DNA of 64,000 nt from Pegoplata infirma (GCA_963921195.1 OY992540.1:78543337-78607336), one strand, 5' to 3'; shown: positions 11,881-22,791, counted from the stretch's first letter. The notes: a model not told the origin generated them from the letters alone. Program-made: numbers and translations.

Positions 11881-12826
11881 TGTTATACCCTCCACTCTAG
11901 TGATAGAGGGTATATATAAGTTTTTCATTCCGTTTGTAACATTGGTCTAGGACCCCATAAAGTATATATATTCATGATCCTCAATCGATTTTAAGTCGAT
12001 CTAGCGATGTCCGTCCGTACGTCTGTCTGTCTGTCCGTCCGTAGAAAACACGCTAACTTTTGAAAGACTTCAGAGAGGCTACTGAAGTTTGGCATATATG
12101 TTTGTCATTTACCTGGTCAGGTTGTTATTGCAATCCAGCCAAATCGGCCCAGTAGTTCAAAAGTTATGAGCAAGAGAGTAAATTTCGGCAAGGGGGTTTC
12201 GCAAATTTACGAGATAAAAAACACGATAACTTTCGAAAAACAATAATGAGACTGCTGACATATATCTTTGCCGTTCCTCAGGTCTGTTTGGTATTGAATT
12301 TGAGCTCAATCGGTCAAGTGGTTCAAAAGTTATAAGCAAAACCCCGAATTTCAGATTTTGTTCATCATAAATGCCACGTGGTAAACAAGTTTTAAAAGCA
12401 TTGGTGGTAACTAAGCAATGCTTTTCAAACTTGTTTAGTTTTAAAGCAATGCTTTTTAAACTTGTTTAGTTTTAAAAGCATTGGTAACTTAAAAATTACA
12501 CTCGAAAAAAATTTTACACTCGAAAAAAATTTTACACTCAAAAAAAATTTAGTTTTTTTTTTTACAAAAATGTCATTATTTTGTGTACATACGTACGTGC
12601 ATTCACTCAGAAATATTTTTACACTCGAAAAAAAGTTTTACACTCAAAAAAATAGTAATTTTTCTCTTAAATGACAAAAAAATAGTTTTTTACTCAAAAT
12701 AAAATATTTCTAATCAAAATTGTTAATTTTTTTCACGTTAAAATGTACTATCCTTTAGAAAAGGCATTATGGAGGGTATTCATAGATTCAACAAAGTCAA
12801 ATTTAATTTTTCTACTTGTTGATATT
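11881..12826 (+). mobile_element. mini-me-like element, subfamily 1, copy 6
   Basis: Complete copy, same layout as 5209-6206, in direct orientation right behind copy 5. GTCC/GTCT tract at 12010-12043, TTTACACTCGAAAAA stutter at 12490-12640, 3' end at CTACTTG. Mutated relative to the other copies (for example ATTCAACAAAGTC in the 3' hairpin). Confidence 0.83.
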
Positions 12827-12829
12827 TGT

Positions 12830-13330
12830 ATTTAGCATGCTAAATTTGATAAAAATAGTACATCGCAAAACATGTTTTTTAATTTTTTTTTTTATTTTTT
12901 AATTTTTTAAAAATCCAAAGTTTTGGTGAAAACTTTCCAAAAATTCAAAACTTTGATCAATGATCGCTTCAGTTTAAAATGATCGAATTTAGTGCAAATT
13001 AAATTTAAATGAAATACTGTCCTCTCAAGCATTAGGAAAGTGTCAAGGGAAAAAATTTTGAGATTTTTTTTTAAAAGTTCTTGGACGTAGGAAAAAACTG
13101 CCATTTATTGCAAATTTCAAATAGCGGTATCTCTAAGACCGTTCGACCGATTTTATTTATTTTTTCTTGATATTCGTATTAAACGCATCAAAATTAATAA
13201 ATATGATGAGTTGCAAATCAGATATTTTTTAAAAAAATTTTTTTTTTAATTTTTTAAAAATCCAAAACTTTGATCGCCAGGCCTTAAATTTGTACTACAT
13301 AAGTTTAAGGTCTAAGAGAATAAAAATTTG
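12830..13330. repeat. degenerate 'TTTTCGAGATATCG' dispersed repeat
   Basis: Another region of the phrase family described at 10925-11286, here mostly in the order CCAAAGTTTTGGTGAA, GATCGAATTTAGTGC, GAACGTAGG/CTTGGACGTAGG, ATCTCTAAGACCGTTCG. Non-coding. Confidence 0.55.
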
Positions 13331-13450
13331 TCGGACGTTCAAAATCGGAAGAAAAAGTTTTTTGCCATACAGAAAAAAGCCTGTCTAAAGTAGCATTAAT
13401 AATATTAACTAATAATGTTTTGTTGAATAAATAATTGTTTTTTAATGTTG

Positions 13451-13935
13451 TCACTCAAAAAAAACCTTATCAAATTCCTGAATAAAGTCTCGTAATCCTC
13501 TTTTACCAATACTTGGCAGCTTTCCTTGTTTCCTAACAAAAATTTTTCGATCAAAACTGTAATTTTGTAGTTTTACAATTTTTTTTTTCGTAAATGGCAA
13601 TATTTCCAAGGTAATTTTACACAAAAAAAGTCTAGTAGTCACGAGAAAAGTTGTAAATTTAAAATTGTTTTGGTTAAATTCTTGTATAATTACAAAAAAG
13701 CTCGTAATTTTTATTTGGAATTCTCGTAAAATAGGAGGGATCAAAAAAATCTAGTAAGGTCACGAAAATTCCTTGTAAGTTTTATCGCATCAAAACAGTC
13801 GTAAATTTGCAATTTTATTGGTAAAAAGCTTGTAAAATTACAAACAAAAACTCGTTATATTTACAAGGAATTCTCGTAAAGAAGGAGGTAGCAATAAAAA
13901 AAAATTAAAGCTTTTCTTGTCATTTCACAGGTTTT
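13451..13935. mobile_element. CACTCAAAA-family MITE
   Basis: The left end CACTCAAAAAAAACC is followed by repeated TTGTAAAATTAC-type words in both orientations and internal palindromes around TACAAGGAATTCTCGTAA. The right end (CTTTTCTTGTCATTTCACAGG) lacks a clear GAGTG terminus. Members elsewhere have TACACTCAAAA...TTTTGAGTGTA ends. Confidence 0.6.
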
Positions 13936-14046
13936 TTATTGTTTTATTTAAAATTTGCGTAAACTCACACCGTTTTAAAATGTAAGTGTTTTTGACACTT
14001 CAAGTTCAAAATTTTTCGATCCATTACTTTACAGAAACAGTTTTTA

Positions 14047-14661
14047 TATCCTCCAACCACAGTATGGGGGTATACTCACTTTGTCATTCCGTGTGTAACA
14101 CATCGAAATATCGGTCGGGGACCCCACAAAGTATATATAATATTGATCCATGATAGAATCTAAGACATTCTAGCGATGTCCGTCCGTCCGTCCGTCCGTC
14201 TGTAGAAATAACGATGCAGTCCAAACCAAAAGAGATAGACCCCTGAAATTGGGTAAGAATATCTCTTATGTTACTGGTAAGGTTAAGTTCGAAGATGGGC
14301 AAAATCGGGCCAGGGGAAAAAAAGTCCCCCCTTGAAGAACTAAAACGACCCCTGAAAAATACGATATTTTTATGAGTTTTTTTTAATTTTTGCTCAACAA
14401 ATGTAACATTTGTATGCCATATTATGTTCATAGACCTGCGCTTGGACCAAGGGGGTTAGAAAATTAAATTTTTTTCGGACCGCCCCCCTTTGGAGGCGTG
14501 GTTATAGAAATTAATTAAAAATAACGATAAAAATTTATTATTTAGGCGTAAATAGCATAAACATATATAGCGGGGGTACAGGTGTCCCCCACCAACTGCG
14601 CCGAACGTGTTGGAGGGTATAATAGATTCGGCACAGCCGAATTTAACACTCTTACTTGTTT
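14047..14661 (+). mobile_element. mini-me-like element, subfamily 3, copy 7
   Basis: It starts CCTCCAACCACAGTATGG, has core sequence at 14150-14178 and a GTCC/GTCT tract at 14178-14205, and ends TGTTGGAGGGTATAATAGAT with the hairpin ATTCGGCACAGCCGAAT and CTTACTTG. Same subfamily as 11287-11880. Confidence 0.8.
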
Positions 14662-14899
14662 TTCACATCATTTCAATAATTTTGGAAATAATCTATTAAT
14701 TGACAGAAAGTTTTCGCAAAACAAAATTACACACACTTTCTGTTTCGTTTTACACGTTCCATGCGAGAAATATTGTGATTCAAGAGTTATACAGGGTGGT
14801 CCAATAACTGGTATCTTTTTAAAACATGCAATGAAATGAACAATACTCAATAGTTTTGAAACCTTATGGCTTTATTTGAAAGAGCAAATATTCCCATTA

Positions 14900-15810
14900 T
14901 TTATGGCAAACGACTTCATTCATGCGGTTGCCTGGGTTAGAGTCCCCGCACAACAATGTCGGAGCGGTTGACGTTTTCGGTCATGAGAGAGTTTAGGCGC
15001 AAAACAAAGGCGGTAGCGGAAAACTCTGTCATATGTTAATTTTTACACAATTTTTCACTTTTTTGTCACTTTTTCTTCACTTTTTTATTTAAATTTATTG
15101 TATTTTTTAATATCAATATGATTTTCTCATATTGATTCTTTTGTTTTGTGTTTTTTTTTTAGAATTTTAAAATTTTTTTTTTTAGAGATCACATTTTTTT
15201 GTTTACTTTATCGAAAATAATCGAAATATTTATAAAAATGTGGCAACATTTTTATATCAAAAATTAAAAGAGAGAGAGAAACCGACACAAAAATAAAATT
15301 GATTTTATTCAAGCGGTTTTCGGTCGAGCGTTTTTTCTTGCCAAATTTGTATGAAAAAAACGTCACCGACATTGTTGTGCGGGGACTCTTAGCTCCGCAT
15401 TAGCTCATTCTCGGCACCCATTTTTCTAATGTTTCTGGTTCTATCTCACGAATGGCTTGAACGATATTCGTCGAATGGGCCTAGAACATTTCTGGATTTC
15501 CCATGTTGCATGAATCTTTAACGAGACCCCTCAAAAAAATTTTTAAAGTTTTTAATCGGCAGCTCTGAAGTGATCAATTGTCACCGCGAATATGGCGAAA
15601 AACACGATTTCCGAAATAAGTGCGCAAAATATCGATTGTTTGATGGACTGTGGGACATATTGCGACATCCTTCTAAAAATAAATGTCATCCAAGTTGGTA
15701 TATTCTATTACGGCCAACAAAAAGTCGGTAATCATGGCTATGTAGCGCTCATCTTTGACGAAAATGGGAGTTTCAGCTGTATTTTTGAAAATATTGTGTA
15801 ATGATGCTGA
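14900..15810 (-). pseudogene. mariner-like transposase remnant
   Basis: Minus-strand translation gives RYIAMITDFLLAVIEYTN, LDDIYF, then CPTVHQTIDILRTYFGNR; after a deletion come VQAIREIEPETLEKWVPRM and NEVVCHK. These match the usual order in mariner-like transposases: the RYRAMITDF block, the DDxWFQQDGAxxHTA catalytic block, IDLLRxxFGNR, and the C-terminal IREIxPETLEKV segment. The catalytic QQDGA is altered to stop-KDVA, the N-terminal DNA-binding half is absent, the block after FGNR is deleted, frames shift, and a MITE interrupts the C-terminal part. It is dead. Family assignment is from motif memory, not a search. Confidence 0.8.
14940..15388. mobile_element. PIF/Harbinger-like MITE nested in mariner
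   Basis: The ends GAGTCCCCGCACAACAATGT(CGG) are perfect 23-bp inverted repeats, flanked by TTA (14937-14939 and 15389-15391). A 3-bp TTA target fits the TWA preference of PIF/Harbinger. Removing it rejoins the mariner sequence. Non-coding interior with poly-T and a (GA)n run. Confidence 0.75.
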
Positions 15811-16149
15811 TACTCAAATCTATTACTTTCTATAGATGAATTGGATTCTTTACAATACCTTGCGAGTTTTACGATCCCAAGATGTACCAATTTGTTTGTT
15901 AACATAACCTCATTTGAGTGCCTTATTTCGGTTAAAAACTTTTTTTCGAAAAACGTGCAGTTTGGCAGCGCAGTACTGCGCTACAACGCGATACAGCGGA
16001 GCAAGCCGAAGACGCATCAATGAAGTCGTTTGCCATAAAAAACGGGAATGTTTGCTCTTTCAAATAAAGCCATAAGGTTTCAAAACTATTGAGTATTGTT
16101 CATTTCATTGCATGTTTTAAAAAGATTCCAGTTATTGGACCACCCCTTA

Positions 16150-17238
16150 GAACATACCTACTGGACGATCTTCGTGTTAGTTCAGGAGTTTTTAATGGTG
16201 CAACGAAATTTTTTAACTCGACAACCTTAAAACCGCGTCTTTTATATAAATTTGAAGTTTCAGGCAAATCGGTGTATAACGGTAGAGACTTCCCTCGTAA
16301 GTTTCTGTCTTAAGTAAATATTACATATTTTCCAATGCATATTAAAATATGCAATTAAAGTTGTAGTATTTTCGGTACAGTATTTTTTTTTACTTCCCAC
16401 TACTAGTTCTAAATTTTTTAAAAACAAAAATGAAAATAATACATTATTAAATTTCTGTTGCAAATTTTATAAAACTCTGCTGAAATTTTCTCCCCCGTTT
16501 ACTTATTGTTAGTTCCTGTCTAAAATAAATATTGCATATTTTTTTTATTAAAATAACCATTCATATTACCATATGGCTACTTGCAATTTGATATTCTCCC
16601 GCGCTCAAAAGAAAATGTCTTGACATTAAAACAAGAAGGGTGTTTTTTATTGTATTTGTACTTTAAAAAAAAAATTATTCCATAAATATTTCTGGATGTT
16701 CATATGAATGACAAGACCACAAAAAATATTAGTGTATTCATATATTATTTAATATTCATCAAACATAAATAATAACCGATCAAATTTGACACCTCCTCTA
16801 CGAAGTAAAACAAAAATATCAATTTCCATAAATTTTTGTGTTTTTAGACGACGAGGTAGTACTTCAACCACAGAAAACGTGAAATAATGGTGATGACACA
16901 TACAAACATAACATGAAATTAAATATTTAAAAATAAAAAAAAATAAAATATTGAATATGTTTTTGTTTTCTGAAATTTATACACTTGTCAAAAGTGTGAG
17001 GGGGTGGAGAAGGGCAACTGGGGTAAAATATACACACAATAAGAAATAATGCAATAAAAATGTTTAAAAAAAAAATATGAAAATGTGACATAAACGATGA
17101 AATAAATAAATGAAATATGATTGACAACTGTTAATATTTAATAAATTTTCTGTACGTTTATTTGTGTACTAAGAAAGAAACCTTAGAAAATATATAAATT
17201 CTAAAATAAAAAAAAAATAATAAATAAATAAATATTTA
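16150..17238. other. AT-rich spacer without gene
   Basis: Between the mariner remnant and the next CACTG-ended element. No coding frame, RNA gene or repeat boundary could be supported. Open frames at 16260-16463 and 16927-17127 are low-complexity chance frames. Confidence 0.55.
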
Positions 17239-17644
17239 AACTGTGCTACAAGAAAATAAAAATTAAATATATTTTAAAAGTGGCCTAGTGTAGGGGTTTT
17301 CGAGCAGATCACCAAAAGATCATAGCACTTGCAAGACACCCTCAAATTTAAACTCGTCAGACACTCACAAATTTTAAAGTTCTTGTCACAAAAGTTTGTT
17401 GAGACTTTTCTTACTAAACCACGTGTAACTCCGAAACTTTTCAGCCGATTTTCAATTTTCGAACAGCATTCGATAGAAGAATAATAGGTCTTTCCATCTG
17501 TGTATTATAGTTTTATTCTGAATAGTATGAGCTTTAGCCTGTTAAAATCAATTAAAAAGGAACAAAGTTTTGTTTATTTTTCTAAATTGATTTTGCATGA
17601 ATTTGATGTTTGGACCACACAGGCAAAAAAGAAAAATGTTTTCA

Positions 17645-17945
17645 CGCGAAGTCCAATTACCAAATAATGTATAGAATAATGCATAAAATAACATATTTAA
17701 GATAACCCATTTAAAATCATGGACAGCATCGATGTTATTAAATGGGATGAGACTGCAAAATATTACACAGCATCCAGTATAAAAGTAATGCTTACTAGTG
17801 GAAAAAAATTAAATAATGTATTGTTTAATCAATTTGTAGTAAGACCTTCCAAAATATGCTATTCAAAAGTGATATACATTACCGGGTAATGTATTATATA
17901 ACCACCACCCATTACCAAGGTTTTGCTGCGTTACCTTGAAACTGA
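17645..17945. repeat. CCCAGC-family fragment with ATTACC/TAATGCAT words
   Basis: The interior words AATTACCAAATAATGTATAG and CCCATTACCAAGGTTTTGCT match the complete element at 34784-35509. The terminal TACCCAGC is mutated or missing. Nested in the composite. Confidence 0.6.
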
Positions 17946-18057
17946 TCTATTGCATTAGGTTTTTGAGGTATCAGTTTCAAGATCATATTTGAATTTAGCT
18001 CTCCCAAAACCCTTTAAAAAACGGTAATCTCTCATAATCTGTCATGATCTCTCTACA

Positions 18058-18500
18058 CACCAAAAATTATAAGCTAAAAAATTTCAATTAAAACTGTTGA
18101 TCAACAAAATGTTAATGAGTCAATTATTGTGTTGATCAAATTTTTTGATATTTTCTTTAACAATCAAATTATTTGAATAAATTAATTAAAAAATATAAAA
18201 TATAATTGGGTTTTACTTTTTTATTGTTGGCAACATATTGGAAAGCAAAAAATATTAATTTCTTCATAATTTTGTCATAAGCTTACAATTTGTTCGTTAA
18301 ATCAATCATTATTTTAATTGACTTTAAATAAAAAATTTATTAAATTTGTTATCAAAATGAAAAAGTGTTTAATTAATCAATTATAGTGTAAATCAATTAA
18401 TCACCTACAATTTGATGATTGATATAACAATTTTCTTTATTTGAGGAGTTTCAATTAAAAAATTAATTGAAACCGAGTTTTTGGTGAATGAAATTCGTTT
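18058..18500. repeat. MITE rich in TCAATTAA/TTGATCAA words
   Basis: It begins ACACCAAAAATTATAAGC and ends GAAACCGAGTTTTTGGTG, so the ends are weakly inverted. The body reiterates CAATTAAT, TTGATCAA and AATCAATTA. A second copy is at 26293-26760, sharing GTTGATCAACA-type words and the GAAACCGCGTTTTTCGTG end. Confidence 0.6.
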
Positions 18501-18739
18501 TCAATGGACATAATTTCTTTTTACCTGGGTGATCCAAACATAGATTTCATCTTAATTTTCTTTTTTAGAAAAACTATTACAACTCTGTCAATTGTAATCC
18601 GATTTTATCAGGATTAAGCTTATAATATTCAGAAATAAGTTGTATTTAAGATTTTTTTTATAAATATGTAGGTTTCTGACTGAATTAAAGCAACAAAAAA
18701 TATTTATTAAATAATTATAAAATTTTAAACTGTCTGGCA

Positions 18740-20195
18740 ATAGACTGACATTTTTTAGTGTGGCAAAAAATTTTTTCTTCCGATTTTGAACGTCTGGGAA
18801 AATTTTTATTCTTCTAGGCCTAAAACTACAGTGGTACAAATTTGGGGCAAATCGGATTAAATTAAACCGTCGCGCCCGGTGGTCAAAGTTTTGGATTTTT
18901 GAAAATTTAAAGAAAAATTAAAACAATAATGTTTTACCACACATCAAAATTATTAATTTTTATCAAAAAAATTCAATCTCAAATGTTTGTTCCCTTGACC
19001 CTTTTATATGGCTTGAGATAATCTTTTTAATTAAAATTTATTTGTGACAAATTCGATCATTCTAACCCGTAGCGCCCTTCAGTCAAACGAGTATCAAAAA
19101 AAATTAAAATCAGTCGAACGTTTTTCGAGATATCGATATTTGAAGAATTTGAAAAATTTCGGTTTTTTTCCTACGTTAAAGAAATTTAAAAAAAACAACG
19201 CAAAATTTCTTTTCCCTGACCTTTTCGATAATTTTAACCCATGTCGCCCTTCGATCAAAGTTTTGGATACATCATTATGAGGCGCTGAACACGAATATCA
19301 GGAAAACAAGTTTAAATCGGTCGACTGGTTTTCGAGATATCGCTATTTGAAATTTGCAAAAATCTACGTTCAAGATTTTTTATTTTAAATCTCAAAATTT
19401 CTTACCCTTGACCATGTCATAGCTTGAGAAAGTCTTTTAATTAAACTTTATTTGTGCCAAATTCGATAATTTTACCCATGTCGGCCTTCGATCAAAGTTT
19501 TGGACACATCACATTTATTAATTTTGATGCTCTAAACACAAATATCAAAAAAAAAAAAAAATTACATCGGTCAAACAGTTTTCAAGATACAGTTCAAGAA
19601 CTTTTAAAAAGAAATTCCAAAAATTTCTTTCCCTTGGCCCTTTCATAAAGCTTATTCTCTCAATCCGAGGCGCCCTTCGTTAAAAATTTTGGATTTTTGG
19701 AAAGTTTCCAATAAACATTTGGATTTTTAAGAAATTATAAAATAAAAACAAGTATATTGGGACACATTATTTTTATTCATCTTGGCCTAAATATCAAAAA
19801 ATTTCTGAAATCGGTCCAGCGGTTTTAAGATATCGTCATTGGAGATTCTACAAAAAAAAATCCGAACATGGCGGTTTTTTCTTGTGTTCAAGAAATTTCT
19901 TTTAAGAAAAATCTCAAATTTTTTTTCCACTGGCTTTTTGCCTCAAGCTCTATGAAATGGCTAAGGAAAAGAAATTTAGAGATTTTACTTAAAAACTTCT
20001 TGAACGTAGGAAAAAATCCCCATTTTTTCAAATTTCAAAAAGCGATATCTCGAAAGCCGTTCAAACAATTTTGATATTTGTGTTCAGCGCATCAAAATAA
20101 ATACATATAATCAAAGTAATAAACACATACATATTTTTTAATTTTTTTTTTTTAATTTTCAAAAATACAAAACTTTAATCGCCGGGCTACACGGG
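18740..20195. repeat. four-fold degenerate tandem of 'TTTTCGAGATATCG' unit
   Basis: Roughly 300-370-bp units follow one another, each containing a 'GGTCGAAC/TTTTCGAGATATCG' phrase, a 'TTCTTTCCCTTGACC' phrase, an 'AATTCGATCATTTTAACCCG' phrase and a 'CGCCCTTCGATCAAAG' phrase. The longest assembly of this family in the window. Open frames at 19044-19280, 19454-19648 and 19868-20074 are the same phrases read in different frames and carry no known domain. Confidence 0.65.
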
Positions 20196-20274
20196 TTAAT
20201 AGGATATGATTTGGCTCAAATGTTTACCACATAACTTTTAAATCGATACCATTTATAGATTTAATAATAAAACT

Positions 20275-20885
20275 ATCAATTGTAGTTCGAAAATTCCATT
20301 TGTAATTCGAAGATTCCATTTGGAATTCGAAAACTCCATTTATAATTCGAAAAATATCAATTGTAATTTGAAATAGATCAATTGTAATTTGAAAAAGATC
20401 AATTGTAATTCGAAATAGATCAATTGAAATTCGAAAAAGATCAATTGTATGTTAAAAAATATCAATTGTTATTCGAAATATATCAATTGTAATTTGAAAA
20501 AAATCAATGATATTCGAAAAAAATCAATTGTAATTCGAAATATATCAATTGTAATCTGAAAAAGATCAATTGATTTTCGAAAAAATCAATTGTAATTCTA
20601 AAATTCCTATTGTAATTCGAAAAATATCAACTGCATTTGCATTAATCTGTTTCGAATTTCCATTCGAGTTTTTGAATTATATTTAACCTTTTTCGAATTA
20701 CAATTGATCTTTTTTCGAATTACAATTGATCTATTTCGAATTACAATTGATCTTTTTCGAATTATAATTTATTATTTTCGAATTACAATTTATTTTTTTC
20801 GTATTTCAGTTGATTTTTTTCGAATTACAATTGATGTTTTTCGAATTACAGTTTATCTTTTTCGAGTTACATGGGCATTTTTATG
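20275..20885. repeat. inverted 20-bp minisatellite, ATCAATTGTAATTCGAAA
   Basis: From about 20278 to 20640 the unit ATCAATTGTAATTCGAAA repeats about 18 times with drift. From about 20690 to 20870 the reverse complement (TTCGAATTACAATTGATC) repeats about 9 times. The two halves face each other, so the block could form a giant hairpin. The frame at 20704-20886 (repeated FRITID) is a reading of the array, not a gene. Confidence 0.85.
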
Positions 20886-20968
20886 ATCTACTCTACGAGA
20901 CGAACAATCTACACTAGTTCATTTGAAAAGTGTATTCGATTTTGATTTTTTTTTTTTGTAGCACAGTG

Positions 20969-21218
20969 TTATTAATGATTTTGCCATTAAGAATACAACA
21001 CAAAATGAAAAACGGAAAAATAAAACACATAATGATATTTAAAAAAAAAAAAATCAACAAAAAGTAATAAAAATATTTTTAACGGCATATTACAGATTTA
21101 AAATGAATTTAAAAGAAAAACTTTAAAACAAAAAAAAAAAAACTAAAAAAAACTTTAAAAATGTTTAATTAAAAGAAAATTTTTAAATACCAACAAAAAT
21201 CAACTTTCAAACAAAAAA
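20969..21218 (+). promoter_or_regulatory. 5' flank / probable 5' UTR of the two-exon gene
   Basis: AT-rich and A-rich, as fly leaders often are. In-frame TAA at 21156-21158 closes the frame upstream of the chosen ATG. Two upstream ATGs are visible: 21005 (20 codons, ending before exon 1) and 21161 (ATG TTT AAT TAA). A T-run plus GTAG at 20946-20961 could act as a splice acceptor for a leader exon, which would put part of the transposon end in the transcript. No TATA box or initiator could be assigned. Confidence 0.4.
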
Positions 21219-22222
21219 ATGTCTAGTGATATTTTAAATGCTGCCCGTAATAATGCCACCATCATGACTTCCACCACTAGCACCACCCTCACCTCTACTA
21301 GTGATGATAAATTAAACGATAACTCTAAAGTTGAAGTTATGGTGGTAACAAAATCTGATAAAACTTTAACAAAAAATATAGATGCCAAAGATGATTCCTT
21401 AAGGAAACGAACTTCTCTAATTATAGTACCGCATGCAGAAGATTCTGCAAATGATTATGCAGAAACGATATCACATAATATGAGTTCTTCTACAATAGAC
21501 AATGAAAATTGTAATGAACTTATAACCGATAACCAGAAAACAATAGAAATCTCAAAATCATCCTCCAAATCTTCATCAAAATCTTGTACAAAATCTTTAG
21601 ATTCTTCAATATGTTCAAATCACTCTTCCACCGATGAAGAGGATTTAAATGAACAGCAGAAAAATTCTAAAGATCTGAAAGTCAACAAAAACAGTAATCG
21701 TAATTCACTGGCCAGTGTGGATAGTTGCGTTTCCCGTTCTACAAGTTCTGCCACTACAACATCATCATCTTCTTCCAAATCTAGTTCTTCGGGAGATGAT
21801 GTTGTTTTAGATGATGATTATCAGGATTTAGAAAATGGCAATATCATTGATGATTTGGAAGCAGATAGAAAAAATTGCATTTCTAATTCATCTTCCTGCA
21901 TAGATGATTATTCACTAAGGGAAAAATTTCAAAATTATGTAAATGCAAAACAACAACAGCAGCAGCAACAGCAGCAGCAGCAAGATGCTAATGGTGATAA
22001 TTCAACCGATGCTGATGAGGGTAATATTGATGCTGATGAAGATGATGAGGCAGAGGAGGTAGAGGATGATGAAGTGGTGTTGCGTGAGTGTAATGATGGT
22101 GTAGAAGAAGTTGATGCTCAACCACGTAGTTTACCACTACTATATGATGCTTTGTTAAGTCCTCAAGAGGCCCCCATGGGTAGACGGTATGCTGAAGTAG
22201 CTCAATTTAAGGGTAACAAACG
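21219..22222 (+). CDS. first visible coding exon of a low-complexity protein gene
   Basis: It encodes residues 1-334 and two bases of codon 335. The start MSSDILNAARNN is the first ATG after an in-frame stop at 21156, in an AAAAAAATG context. Visible segments: Thr/Ser-rich N terminus (about 15-32), Ser/Lys-rich stretch (about 112-139), Ser/Thr-rich stretch (about 168-194), eleven glutamines (245-255, CAG/CAA), acidic run (about 264-300), and the more ordered tail LLYDALLSPQEAPMGRRYAE...FKGNKR. No signal peptide or membrane segment. The donor GTAAGT at 22223 is phase 2. Codon use and composition clearly differ from the flanking repeats. I do not recognise the family; the disordered profile suits an adaptor, trafficking or nuclear regulatory protein, but no function is claimed. 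Confidence 0.88.
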
Positions 22223-22791
22223 GTAAGTTAAAAAAAAAACAAAATCATGAAAGAAATTTAAGGTGAAGCTTTTAGTTTTTTTTTTTTTTAAATCATTATT
22301 TCTTATATATTTATCAAAAATAACGATATGTTTTGCTAATGCTATTATATTGTTAAAATTATGTATTTTTGTTTTTAATCGACATATTAGTTACTGATAT
22401 CGTAAATTGCTTGTCATGGCTAGAACAACAGATTACACCGCTAAACTTTGATAGTTGTACAAAAATATCGACTGGTAGATAGTGAGTATCAATCAAGTGC
22501 TTCAACATATTTTGGATTATCTACAGTGATTTAAGTATGTGGAGTATTATTTATACCCAGCAAAAAAGTGCATCCAAACTATAACAAATGTAATAAATTA
22601 CAACATAAATACTAAACTACTTATTTGATCATCACATAGGTCGAACTCGTTACCAGACTCGGTTTCTAATATGCCAGATGCATCTCCCATAGAATCGATG
22701 GCATCAGGTTTGGTTAGGTTAGGATGGCGGTGTCCGATTGACACCTCTCATAGACCTCTTGTTCCATAGCGATACCACAAAACTATTTCCG

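Larger units (their letters stand above)
14792..16147 (-). mobile_element. degenerate mariner-like transposon with long inverted ends
   Basis: The ends are CAGGGTGGTCCAATAACTGG and its inverse CCAGTTATTGGACCACCCCT, flanked by TA (14790-14791 and 16148-16149), as expected of Tc1/mariner. About 135 bp at each end are inverted copies. The left arm carries the 3' end of the transposase frame, so the right arm appears to be an inverted duplicate of the 3' end that has replaced the 5' half of the gene. A 449-bp MITE is nested at 14940-15388. Not autonomous. Confidence 0.85.
17239..20968. mobile_element. large CACTG-ended composite element next to the gene
   Basis: The left end AACTGTGCTACA (first C changed to A) at 17239 and the right end TGTAGCACAGTG ending at 20968 are inverted and flanked by TTA (17236-17238 and 20969-20971). 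Subterminal sequence inside both ends matches the 498-2489 element (GATCACCAAAAGATCAT and CACCCTCAAATTT on the left, GGGCATTTTTATGATCTAC on the right). The interior is a mosaic of other repeats listed separately, so it may be one element with many insertions. Its right end lies 250 bp before the start codon at 21219. Confidence 0.65.

Noticed and set aside
20704..20886. Regular FRITID-repeat protein
   Set aside because: Reading of the inverted TTCGAATTACAATTGATC minisatellite; no start context or conserved domain.
21200..21388. Minus-strand 62-residue frame
   Set aside because: Shadow of the exon 1 Ser/Thr repeats.
22690..22720. Telomere-like TTAGG repeat
   Set aside because: Only two TTAGGT-type units; better explained as the 3' tail of the LINE remnant.
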